A stretch of DNA of 12,566 bases, from contig JAHAYQ010000262.1 in the NCBI GenBank assembly GCA_018384465.1, forward strand, positions 1-12,566. Direction: 5' to 3'. The number at the start of each line of letters is the position of its first letter. Within the stretch, counting starts at the first letter, position 1. The DNA is from Myroides sp. GTDB taxonomy: Bacteria > Bacteroidota > Bacteroidia > Flavobacteriales > Flavobacteriaceae. Below, piece by piece: positions 6,047-12,566 of the stretch. Both the position numbers and the translations under genes were made by a program. The notes beneath the pieces were generated by a model. It worked only from the letters and a program-made list of their open reading frames with translations, was not told where the DNA came from and made no database searches.

Positions 6047-7162
6047 TTAATAGTTTTTTATAAACACCATTGCCGAATTACTGCCACCAAAACCAGACGC
6101 CGTTTTTAAAGCGGTTTTAAGCGATTTTTCTTGCTTTGCTTTGATAATGTTTAAGCTTTGGGTTGTTCCTTGATTTTCATAGCCAAAAGAGGCAATAAGC
6201 GTATTGTTTTTTAAACTTTCTACGGTGATGATACTTTCTAATAAACCCGATGCGCCCAATGTATGTCCAAAATAGCCTTTTAAACTGTTTACGGGAACAT
6301 TTTGCAACTGCATACGGTTAAAAGCAATGGCTTCCATTTCGTCGTTAAATAGGGTAGCGGTGCCGTGTGCCGAAATATAATCTATTTGGTTTGATGTTAT
6401 TTGGGCTTCGTTCAATGCCTTTTCAATACTTAAAAACAAACCTTCGCCCGTTCGCGATGGACCAGAAATATGGTTGGCATCGTTGATATTGGCATCGCCC
6501 AAAATTTGCATTGCTTCTGTTTGATTTTCGTTCGATACAAAAACGGCTGCAGCAGCTTCACCGAGATTTACGCCAGTTCTATCAGCATCATACGGTTTAC
6601 AAGGTTCGGTGCTCATGGCTTGAAACGATTGAAAACCCGAAATTACAAAATCGGTTAATTCATCAACAGCAACTACGTATGCATTAGAAAAAAGTTCCAT
6701 ATCAATAAAACGTTTGGCTACAGATAAAGCCATAACACCCGATACACAAGCATTTGAAACGACAATTGGCTCTGTTTTAAAGCCAAAATAACTGTTTATA
6801 TTTTGCGCCAATTGATCAATAAAAGCTCCGTTTAAATCATTATTTGCAAGTGCCTGAATGTTTCCTTTGGTGGTTGAAAGAATTAAAACCGAATCGTTTT
6901 TTACCGGATTTTTTTCAACAATAGGGGATAGGGCAGCAATGAGTAATTTTTCAATACGTGTGCCTTCAAACCGATCATCTATCGTTTTAAAATACGAATT
7001 AAAATCGTCATCGTTAATTTTTCCACAAAAAACAGATCCTATCGTATCATTGATAAAAACTTTTTCAATAGCCGATTTTCCTTGTAATAAAGCATTAAAA
7101 TTAGCTTTGGTAGAAAAGCCTAACGGACTAATAATTGAACTATCGTGTATATAAACTGCCAT
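6047..7162 (-). CDS. Beta-ketoacyl-ACP synthase, catalytically complete
   Basis: This 371-residue KAS I/II-fold enzyme has the full Cys-His-His set: Cys139 in VVSNACVSGVMAL, His266 in ISAHGTATLFND, Lys295 and His300 in LKGYFGHTLGASG, and ASGFGGSNSA near the C-terminus. It is shorter than the second active ketosynthase of the window and clearly divergent from it; SNACVSG instead of STACSSA marks a separate subfamily. It would catalyse chain initiation or elongation on the pathway ACP. Its start overlaps the thioesterase stop by one base, placing it in the same operon. Two active ketosynthases plus two inactive homologues permit at least two KS/partner pairs, perhaps one for the aryl polyene and one for the alkyl part of a flexirubin. 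That assignment is inference. Confidence 0.92.
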   Translation of the reverse strand: MAVYIHDSSIISPLGFSTKANFNALLQGKSAIEKVFINDTIGSVFCGKINDDDFNSYFKTIDDRFEGTRIEKLLIAALSPIVEKNPVKNDSVLILSTTKGNIQALANNDLNGAFIDQLAQNINSYFGFKTEPIVVSNACVSGVMALSVAKRFIDMELFSNAYVVAVDELTDFVISGFQSFQAMSTEPCKPYDADRTGVNLGEAAAAVFVSNENQTEAMQILGDANINDANHISGPSRTGEGLFLSIEKALNEAQITSNQIDYISAHGTATLFNDEMEAIAFNRMQLQNVPVNSLKGYFGHTLGASGLLESIITVESLKNNTLIASFGYENQGTTQSLNIIKAKQEKSLKTALKTASGFGGSNSAMVFIKNY

Positions 7163-7608
7163 TACAATAAACCTACTTTACGTTTCCATTCCTCGAAAAA
7201 AACAGGCATGGTCATGATTAAATTTCCTTCAAAATCGGTAAAAACTTGTGTGGTTTCTCCGGTACAAACCAATTCATTCGCTGCGTTAAAAATTTCGAAT
7301 TTAAAAATCATTTTTGCCGCCGGCGAATCTACAAAAGTGGTTACAATATAAGCATCGTCTGCATAACGCAACGGTTTTTTATGTTCGCTTTGCGTTTTTA
7401 CAATAGGCGTTGCAAAACCGTGATCTTGCACATGCTTGTACGAAATACCAAAATGTCTTCCAAATGCCTCTCGACCATCTTCAAAATAATCAATATAATT
7501 GCCATGCCAAACAATGCCTAACGCATCAGTCTGGTTAAATTTCACCTTAAAATGCTCGGTAAATTGTAACGTATTGCTTGTGTTAAACCGTTCTTTTCTT
7601 TTTATCAT
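7162..7608 (-). CDS. Acyl-CoA/acyl-ACP thioesterase, 4HBT (YbgC-like) hotdog
   Basis: From the ATG at 7608 the product is 148 residues, the usual size of a single hotdog 4HBT thioesterase. The catalytic segment FNQTDALGIVWHGNYIDYFE (residues 24-43) contains the conserved Asp28 and the W-H-x-NY signature, and EDGREAF follows. The family hydrolyses acyl-CoA or acyl-ACP thioesters. Here it probably releases or proofreads chains bound to the cluster's ACP. An extended reading to 7620 would need TTG and adds MPWY, so 7608 is preferred. Even so, the start lies 26 bases inside the end of the ABC permease gene, and the stop overlaps the following ketosynthase start by one base, which indicates strong translational coupling. 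Substrate length cannot be read from the sequence. Confidence 0.9.
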   Translation of the reverse strand: MIKRKERFNTSNTLQFTEHFKVKFNQTDALGIVWHGNYIDYFEDGREAFGRHFGISYKHVQDHGFATPIVKTQSEHKKPLRYADDAYIVTTFVDSPAAKMIFKFEIFNAANELVCTGETTQVFTDFEGNLIMTMPVFFEEWKRKVGLL

Positions 7609-8860
7609 ATACCAAGGCAAATGTAATGAGTACTGCGAAAAACAAAGTTAATAATAACATTTCAGGAATAATATCGAATAGCGATCCATTTCGTAACATA
7701 ATATCATAATAACCGTTTAATGCCCAGTTCATAGGGGATAGGTGCGATACAACCTGCATAACTTCAGACATGGCAAAAACAGGAATCCACACTCCGCCAA
7801 TGGCAGCTAAAATAACGACAAAAGTAGCGCCAAAAGGAGCCGATTGCTCTTGGGTTTTAGAAAAAATGCCTAATAATATACCCAGACTAATTGCTGCTAA
7901 ACCAGCCGTTAAGGTTAATAACGACATTAAAAACAGTTTGTTTCCTGAAAGATTTAACTGCGGTAAATGCATTAAAGGAAAAACCAGTTTGGCTATTAGC
8001 AAAATGGTATAAAACTGTAACAGACAAATGATTAAATAGGTGATGATTTTACCTAAATACAAGACTAAATTTGAAGTTGGACTACTGATTAATCGCAAAT
8101 AGGTTCCTTGATTTTTTTCTTTTACAATGTTGATAGAAAGCGGCACCATGATAAAAAAGATGGCAAAAAGTGTCCATGCAGGTACGTTGTGCTGAACCGA
8201 ATTAGGTAACACATCGGTATTTTTATCTTTTGGAACTATTTCTTTAAAGCTGATAAAAGAATCGTTAAAGTTTGAAGTGGCTGATCCGCCTAATTGCGTT
8301 TCAAAGGTTTGATAAATAGCGTTGCTTTCTAACTGCGCTACCATTTTATCGATGTTGCCCTTGATGCCGTTTTTAAATGCAGTTTGTGTAGCCGGATCAA
8401 AATAAATTCTGATTTCCTTTTTTTCAACTTTTATAGGATCGTAAGAAGTGATGCTCATGCCCATTTCATCTAAAATACCATCGACGTTTTGACGGACTTT
8501 TATGTTTAAATCGGCGGTAAGATTTTCAGGAATAATGATTGCCATTTGATAATTTCCCTTGAAAACTTCTTGTTTGGCTATATCTTCGGTTACTTTTTTA
8601 TTTGAAATGGTCGAAATAAGCTGGAAACTTTGCGAATTTTCAATTTCTTTTTTCACTTTAAGCGAAATACTATCTACATCGTGATCTACCCACAAAACAG
8701 GTATTTTAGACGCGCTGATGCTTTGATACGTACTATCTTGAATGGCAGTTACCACCACCACCAAAATAATAGGCATGACAAACAAGGTTATTAATCCGCC
8801 TATATCACGAAACAATAACTTACATTCTTTAAGGATACTTTGCCACAATTTAAACCACAT
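7583..8860 (-). CDS. ABC exporter permease (ABC-2 type)
   Basis: This 425-residue membrane protein has the ABC2_membrane_3 layout. One transmembrane helix lies at about 22-40, followed by a large extracytoplasmic domain at about 41-227. Five more helices lie at roughly 228-247, 268-294, 309-334, 342-363 and 398-418. The IVKEKNQGTYLRLISSP segment (245-261) after the second helix is a typical contact region for the ATPase. It would form a homodimer with the adjacent ATPase and export a lipophilic product. The start overlaps the ATPase end by 11 bases. In this cluster the likely cargo is the pigment or a precursor bound for the outer membrane, but the sequence does not show the substrate. Drug or lipid export is an alternative. 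Confidence 0.92.
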   Translation of the reverse strand: MWFKLWQSILKECKLLFRDIGGLITLFVMPIILVVVVTAIQDSTYQSISASKIPVLWVDHDVDSISLKVKKEIENSQSFQLISTISNKKVTEDIAKQEVFKGNYQMAIIIPENLTADLNIKVRQNVDGILDEMGMSITSYDPIKVEKKEIRIYFDPATQTAFKNGIKGNIDKMVAQLESNAIYQTFETQLGGSATSNFNDSFISFKEIVPKDKNTDVLPNSVQHNVPAWTLFAIFFIMVPLSINIVKEKNQGTYLRLISSPTSNLVLYLGKIITYLIICLLQFYTILLIAKLVFPLMHLPQLNLSGNKLFLMSLLTLTAGLAAISLGILLGIFSKTQEQSAPFGATFVVILAAIGGVWIPVFAMSEVMQVVSHLSPMNWALNGYYDIMLRNGSLFDIIPEMLLLTLFFAVLITFALVYDKKKRTV

Positions 8861-9602
8861 CGCGTAATTTTTTTCCGGTTAATGCAATAAAAACTTCTTC
8901 TAAATTGTGAGCGTTAGGGGTCTTTTCAATTAATTCATACGGCGTTCCTTGTACAAAAATGTTGCCTTGATCAATGATGGCAATATCGGTACAAAAATCT
9001 TGTGCTTCTGCCATTAAATGCGAAGTATAGACTATGGTGGTGCCGTTTGCGTTTAGTTCTTTTAAATAGGCTATAATGGTTGCGCGCGACTGTACATCAA
9101 CACCTACCGTAGGTTCGTCTAAAAACAAAACTTTTGGATTGTGTAAAATGCCGGCTATTAAATTAACCCTGCGTTTCATTCCGCCCGAAAAGGTATCAAT
9201 TTTTTTATGCATAAAATCGGCTAATCCTAAACGGGTTAAATAAGCGGGAATTTTTTCTTTTAAATCTGCTTTTGATACATTGTACAAACTGCCAAAATAC
9301 ATTAAATTTTCATAAGCGGTTAGGGTAGGGTACAACGCATATTCTTGCGGAACAATACCAATTTTACTTTTTAAAAGCGGCAAATTTCCTTTTGCCGAAA
9401 TGCCGTCTATTTCATAGGTGCCTAAAGTGGGCTGAATTAATCCGCATAAAATAGAAATAAGTGTTGTTTTGCCGGCTCCGTTTGGTCCTAACAGTCCAAA
9501 AATAGCTTGTTCCGGAATGTTTAAACAGACATTTGAAAGCGATTGAAAATCGGCATTTTTATATTGCTTTGATATGTTTTGTATGTTGATAATGGATTTC
9601 AT
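8850..9602 (-). CDS. ABC exporter ATP-binding subunit
   Basis: This 250-residue ATPase has every motif intact: Walker A GPNGAGKTT (39-47), Q-loop Gln86 in VPQEYALYP, signature FSGGM (138-142), Walker B VLFLDEP (158-164), and switch His195 in YTSHLMAEA. The sequence matches the CcmA/DrrA-type ATPases that drive ABC-2 exporters. It overlaps the permease gene by 11 bases and starts within the stop of the BtrH-like gene (TAATG), so the acyltransferase candidate and the exporter are made together. It supplies the energy for the permease at the inner face of the cytoplasmic membrane. Confidence 0.96.
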   Translation of the reverse strand: MKSIINIQNISKQYKNADFQSLSNVCLNIPEQAIFGLLGPNGAGKTTLISILCGLIQPTLGTYEIDGISAKGNLPLLKSKIGIVPQEYALYPTLTAYENLMYFGSLYNVSKADLKEKIPAYLTRLGLADFMHKKIDTFSGGMKRRVNLIAGILHNPKVLFLDEPTVGVDVQSRATIIAYLKELNANGTTIVYTSHLMAEAQDFCTDIAIIDQGNIFVQGTPYELIEKTPNAHNLEEVFIALTGKKLRDVV

Positions 9603-10597
9603 TACACCATTTTTTTCAATTTTTTAAAGAACGCTTCTTCCAAATAAGACAATTCTTTTAATTGATTAGACAATACTTCGTACACGTTAGCTGTGTTGCT
9701 GCGTTTTTTTACCACACGTGATGCCTGCAAGGCAAAATCGCGCCATTTATCGCCTACTTCAACCATTTCGGTAGCCATAGCAGCAAGTTCGTTGTTTTGA
9801 AGTATTTCGCCTGCTTCTTGTAAAAACGCGGCAAAAACAAAACGAAAACCTCCGCCACCCGTACCAATTTCTTCTTGCATACGAATCATATTGGCTAAAT
9901 TGTGATTAGCTTTTACAACACCTAATTTTTTATGCCACTTTAAAATGTCGTTTGCAACCATACGCATGCCACGTACTCCAACAATAGGCACAGGTGCTAG
10001 CATATCGTTACAGGTTTTTTTGATGGCTTTTTTAATGGCTGGCTTTAAATCAAAATGTTCCGGAATGTAAATAGGGTGGTACATGTGTCCCTTTGGAGCC
10101 AATGCTCCTTTAGAATATCGTACTTTTTCTAATTCTTCTGCAGTTAACGATACTTTATAATCTAAAACGGGATCGCTAACTAAATAACGATCGTTCTCTT
10201 TTCCGTAAACTATTAAATTATGTGCATTAAAATGAAAACGGTATTCGTCTGGAAAATAAGGTAAATTATAAACACCCACTACCAAACCTGTTGGTATGTT
10301 GTTTTTTAAATTATCATCTAAAGCTTGTTGTGCTTTTTTAGGATTTGAAAATTTTTGACGTTTTAGTTTAATTCCCAATCGTTTAGCCAAACGGTTAAAA
10401 ATCATTCCGGGCATGGGACGGTACGAAATAGCTGGTGCATGATTTACTTTTATAAAAGGCAAATACACAAAAAACAATCCCGATCCTAACCCAAACGCCA
10501 TAGGTTCGCTTATGCTAAAACCTTTGCTGTTTAATAAATTTACTATAACGCCGTTTTCACAGTGCGCTGCCTGTTTATGTTGAAAATTATCTTGCAT
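9602..10597 (-). CDS. BtrH N-terminal domain protein, candidate acyl-ACP transferase
   Basis: This 331-residue protein begins with a papain/C39-like fold as in BtrH, the butirosin enzyme that moves an acyl group from an ACP to an amino sugar. The putative triad is visible: Cys13 in AAHCENGVIVNLLN, His126 in FHFNAHNLIVYG and Asp142 in YLVSDPV. The C-terminal 150 residues (from about YIPEHFDLKPAIKKA) resemble the helical DUF4872-type extension often found after this domain, including the glycine-rich IGTGGGGFRFVFAAFLQEAG. No signal peptide is seen, so it should act in the cytoplasm. Because the pathway has a dedicated ACP, acyl transfer from ACP to an alcohol or phenol acceptor is plausible, for example the ester bond of a flexirubin. 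Peptidase activity is the alternative. The fold call is fairly sure; the reaction is inferred. Confidence 0.78.
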   Translation of the reverse strand: MQDNFQHKQAAHCENGVIVNLLNSKGFSISEPMAFGLGSGLFFVYLPFIKVNHAPAISYRPMPGMIFNRLAKRLGIKLKRQKFSNPKKAQQALDDNLKNNIPTGLVVGVYNLPYFPDEYRFHFNAHNLIVYGKENDRYLVSDPVLDYKVSLTAEELEKVRYSKGALAPKGHMYHPIYIPEHFDLKPAIKKAIKKTCNDMLAPVPIVGVRGMRMVANDILKWHKKLGVVKANHNLANMIRMQEEIGTGGGGFRFVFAAFLQEAGEILQNNELAAMATEMVEVGDKWRDFALQASRVVKKRSNTANVYEVLSNQLKELSYLEEAFFKKLKKMV

Positions 10598-10999
10598 TTA
10601 AACTTTAAAGTTTTTCAATTCATCAACCGTAATATCAAAAATAGCAGCATATTTCTGTAAAGTAACATCGCTTAATTTTTTAAAAACGGCTGGTTTTTGA
10701 TGACGCTTAACAAAAAACGTCCATTTGTTCATATAAGCTGCCAAAGTTGCCCAATCCATTTTATGAAGTTCCATATAATAAACAATCGGACTAGCTTTTC
10801 CTGCTTTTACTAAATCTTTGGCATCTTCAATTCGCTGATTCAGTGTTTCTATTGTTTGATACTGAACGACTGATTTTGGTTCCCAACCAACGCTTTGTAC
10901 GGGTGCCATTTTTCCGTTTTCATCTACAGCATAAAGAATTTCATTACTGCCGTGTTTAGAAATTGGACTTTCGTCTTGGGGCACATCTTGTTTTTTCAT
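10598..10999 (-). CDS. Small conserved-type protein of unknown function, partner of BtrH-like gene
   Basis: This 133-residue protein is charged, with no signal peptide or membrane segment. The first 45 residues look loosely ordered (SPISKHGSNEILYAVDENGK). Residues 55-132 are predicted helical, with YYMELHKMDWATLAAYMNKW and LQKYAAIFDITVDELKNF; the last stretch has the rhythm of the final helices of XRE/Cro-like domains (the usual form is A.IFDISVDEL). A full helix-turn-helix is not evident, so DNA binding is not claimed. It starts one base after the second dehydratase stop and its own stop codon directly precedes the BtrH-like start (TAAATG), so the two are coupled. A scaffold or helper for the BtrH-like enzyme is a reasonable guess, but I do not recognise the family. 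Confidence 0.75.
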   Translation of the reverse strand: MKKQDVPQDESPISKHGSNEILYAVDENGKMAPVQSVGWEPKSVVQYQTIETLNQRIEDAKDLVKAGKASPIVYYMELHKMDWATLAAYMNKWTFFVKRHQKPAVFKKLSDVTLQKYAAIFDITVDELKNFKV

Positions 11000-11000
11000 C

Positions 11001-11462
11001 TTATTTTCTTTGTAAAAATAAATTCATTTCACCTTCCAAAAATAAGGTATCTAATTGATATGTAGTAACTTTTAACGTACAAATAGAATATTCGGGCATT
11101 TGTACCTGTGAAATTAAATGAGCTTCGGTTGTAATTTCATCGCCTATTTTTGGCAATTGATGAATGGTGATTTTTTTTATAGAACTAATAAATCCGATAA
11201 CGTTTGGATTGTTTTGTGCTTCTAAAGAAGGTTCTTCGTTAAAATAATACTGTCCGGAAATAGAGGAACAGGTTTGTGCGGCATTTTCTATTAAACCTGC
11301 TTCAGAAAAACAGTTGTTTTCAATAAAAATACAATCGTTCTGAATTAAAAAATGGGTTAAAACACGTTCTAAACAAATATGCGAAATGGCATCAACCATT
11401 AACATTGGCTTTAAATGTGGTAAATACTTTTTAATTTCAATATTTGCACTGTTAACACTCAT
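11001..11462 (-). CDS. Hotdog 3-hydroxyacyl-ACP dehydratase-like protein (ApeP/FabZ type), copy 2
   Basis: This 153-residue protein has the FabZ/ApeP-type pattern: YLPHLKPMLMVDAI at 13-26 and CFSEAGLIENAAQT at 51-64, with Glu59 in the position of the catalytic glutamate of FabZ. The GHFP histidine that FabZ uses is absent; the region reads CIFIENNCF. It would dehydrate 3-hydroxyacyl-ACP to the trans-2-enoyl form, the repeated step that yields a conjugated polyene. It follows the other hotdog gene directly (TAAATG), so the two probably form a heterodimer, as reported for the ApeI/ApeP dehydratases of aryl polyene clusters. Which subunit supplies catalysis is unclear from sequence. Confidence 0.8.
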   Translation of the reverse strand: MSVNSANIEIKKYLPHLKPMLMVDAISHICLERVLTHFLIQNDCIFIENNCFSEAGLIENAAQTCSSISGQYYFNEEPSLEAQNNPNVIGFISSIKKITIHQLPKIGDEITTEAHLISQVQMPEYSICTLKVTTYQLDTLFLEGEMNLFLQRK

Positions 11463-11897
11463 TTATTTAGCTATTACGGTTTTCATTTGTCCTTGCGCAA
11501 TGATTTCGTTTTTTATTTTTGAAACGATATCAACCAAAGTAACGCCACCAAATTCATGTAAAATAGTGGCTGTGGTTTCAATTTTTTCATCAACTTTAGG
11601 TAATCTATCTATTTTTAAATTCGCAATGCTGCCAATATATCCTGTTGGCGCGGCTTCTTTTTTTATAAAATACGCAAAACCGGTGTGCAAGGCAACTGTT
11701 TGTGCCATGTGTTCTATTAAACCGGGTTCGGTTAATTGATTATCACTTGTAAAAATACAGATTTTGTTGACTGTGAATCCTGCTGTTACTGCTGCTTCAG
11801 CATAGCAAAGTAAAGAATCAACCATAACAATTGGCTGGCGTTGCGGAATACAATTCAGAAGGATTTCTGTTGATGTAATTGGAAACTGAAACTGCAT
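11463..11897 (-). CDS. Hotdog 3-hydroxyacyl-ACP dehydratase-like protein (ApeP type), copy 1
   Basis: This is a 144-residue single hotdog. CIPQRQPIVMVDSLL (16-30) corresponds to the PHR.PFLLVD start of FabZ, with Gln in place of His, and LTEPGLIEHMAQTVALHTG (55-73) holds Glu62 and the conserved AQT helix. PTGYIGSIANLKIDRLPKVDE then follows the central strand pattern of this family. The catalytic GHFP histidine is missing here too (CIFTSDNQL). It is probably one half of a dehydratase heterodimer acting on ACP-bound 3-hydroxyacyl intermediates. It lies one base after the ketosynthase III stop and directly before the second hotdog gene. It could be the structural or the catalytic subunit. Confidence 0.8.
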   Translation of the reverse strand: MQFQFPITSTEILLNCIPQRQPIVMVDSLLCYAEAAVTAGFTVNKICIFTSDNQLTEPGLIEHMAQTVALHTGFAYFIKKEAAPTGYIGSIANLKIDRLPKVDEKIETTATILHEFGGVTLVDIVSKIKNEIIAQGQMKTVIAK

Positions 11898-11898
11898 A

Positions 11899-12566
11899 CT
11901 AAACGACTTTTAAAAAGGCATAAGCGTACGAAAAACGACCACTTTCTGGTACCGATAACATAACGGTATCACCTGATTTTAATTTATTTGAATGGAAAAG
12001 TTCTTCTAACATCAAATAAATTGATGCTGCACCTACATTACCCACTTTTGGTAAGTTGATAAACCATTTTTCTTTAGCAATTTCTAAACCTGCATTTTTA
12101 AATTCTTCGTATAATTTATCTTTAAAGAAAACCGATGAAATATGTGGCAAGAAATAAGTGATGTTTTCTGGTGAAATGTGATGTTTTTTCATTGCATCGC
12201 CCATGCTTTCTACTCCTTTTTTTAAGATGAATTCATCTAAAATCTTTACATCTTGCTTTAAAGAAAAAACCGATTCTGTTTGCCATTCACTTACGGCATA
12301 CTCACTCCAAGGTTTCATGGATCCGTCTGCTAATTTATCGCCACCAGCATACATACAGGTTTCTAGTTCATGTGCATAGGAATAGTTTTCCATCCACAAA
12401 ATTTCTAACGATAACGATCCTTTCGCTTCGTTTTGAAGTAAAATAGCACCGGCACCGTCTGATAACATCCAACGTAAAAAATCTTTCTTAAAAGCTAAAA
12501 TAGGTTGTTCTTCTAACGCTTCTAAATTGGCAATTTCAGCTTCAAATTTGTTTGCCATCATCCAGG
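11899..12566 (-). CDS. Beta-ketoacyl-ACP synthase III-like (FabH/DarB-like), C-terminal part, cut by the right edge
   Basis: About 222 residues are visible; the frame is open to the window end (a TGG codon precedes the first ATG at 12561), so the N-terminal third with the active-site cysteine lies outside. The preserved half shows WMLSDGAGAILL (31-42, counted from that ATG), then His140 in YFLPHISSVFF and Asn175 in PKVGNVGAASIYLML, matching the FabH catalytic His and Asn. FabH's HQAN asparagine is replaced (HISS), a divergence expected of specialised ketosynthases. It could start chains from an acyl-CoA or aryl precursor, or condense two chains as DarB does in dialkylresorcinol synthesis; the visible half cannot decide. 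It is the first gene of the tight run of genes seen here, one base ahead of the dehydratase pair. Confidence 0.88.
   Translation of the reverse strand, partial: WMMANKFEAEIANLEALEEQPILAFKKDFLRWMLSDGAGAILLQNEAKGSLSLEILWMENYSYAHELETCMYAGGDKLADGSMKPWSEYAVSEWQTESVFSLKQDVKILDEFILKKGVESMGDAMKKHHISPENITYFLPHISSVFFKDKLYEEFKNAGLEIAKEKWFINLPKVGNVGAASIYLMLEELFHSNKLKSGDTVMLSVPESGRFSYAYAFLKVV

Noticed and set aside
7609..7620. N-terminal extension of the thioesterase
   Set aside because: It would require a TTG start and adds only four residues; the ATG at 7608 is sufficient for the hotdog fold.

Overview
The window is AT-rich, has long A/T-rich codons and no clear Shine-Dalgarno sites, and carries Bacteroidetes-type TAnnTTTG promoter boxes. 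With its gene content this points to a flavobacterium-like member of the Bacteroidetes (Flavobacteriaceae or Weeksellaceae). Every gene I accept is on the minus strand, so transcription runs from high to low coordinates. The core is most of an aryl-polyene/flexirubin-type pigment cluster, a type II fatty-acid/polyketide-like system that builds an aryl polyene on an acyl carrier protein. The genus and the exact pigment are inferred from gene content, not proven.

Layout in transcription order. 12566-11899: C-terminal part of a FabH/DarB-like ketosynthase III, running off the window edge. 11897-11001: two hotdog dehydratase-like proteins. 10999-10598: a small conserved-looking protein of unknown function. 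10597-9602: a BtrH-like, cysteine-protease-fold acyltransferase candidate. 9602-7583: an ABC exporter (ATPase and permease). 7608-7162: a 4HBT thioesterase. 7162-6047: an active-type ketosynthase. 6037-4697: an AlbA_2/Schlafen-type regulator with a GGAI tandem-repeat linker, foreign to the pathway. 4643-4053: a half-length, cysteine-less ketosynthase-like protein. 4051-3791: an acyl carrier protein. 3791-2601: a FabF-type ketosynthase. 2558-2121: a REP-associated/IS200-like tyrosine transposase next to a perfect 28-bp palindrome. 1835-786: a ketosynthase homologue without the nucleophile (chain-length-factor-like), with its own candidate promoter. 780-683: a palindromic intergenic repeat. 667-359: a GIY-YIG nuclease gene broken by one stop codon. 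338-1: N-terminus of a membrane-anchored polysaccharide deacetylase.

How the genes fit together: the biosynthetic genes abut or overlap by a few bases (TAATG or TAAATG junctions), which indicates translational coupling in one operon. The ACP carries the chain. The two active ketosynthases and the cysteine-less partners would elongate it, and the hotdog pair would dehydrate it. The thioesterase would release or edit chains. The BtrH-like protein could transfer the acyl group to an acceptor, and the ABC exporter would move product or precursor towards the envelope. The aromatic starter enzymes (ammonia lyase, CoA/ACP ligase), a ketoreductase and the dialkylresorcinol enzyme DarA are not visible here and would have to lie outside.

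The clearest departures from the standard cluster are two mobile or accessory genes (AlbA_2 regulator and RAYT transposase). They sit between operon genes in the same orientation, each beside short repeats. The cluster also has an unusually large set of catalytically incomplete ketosynthase and dehydratase paralogues.
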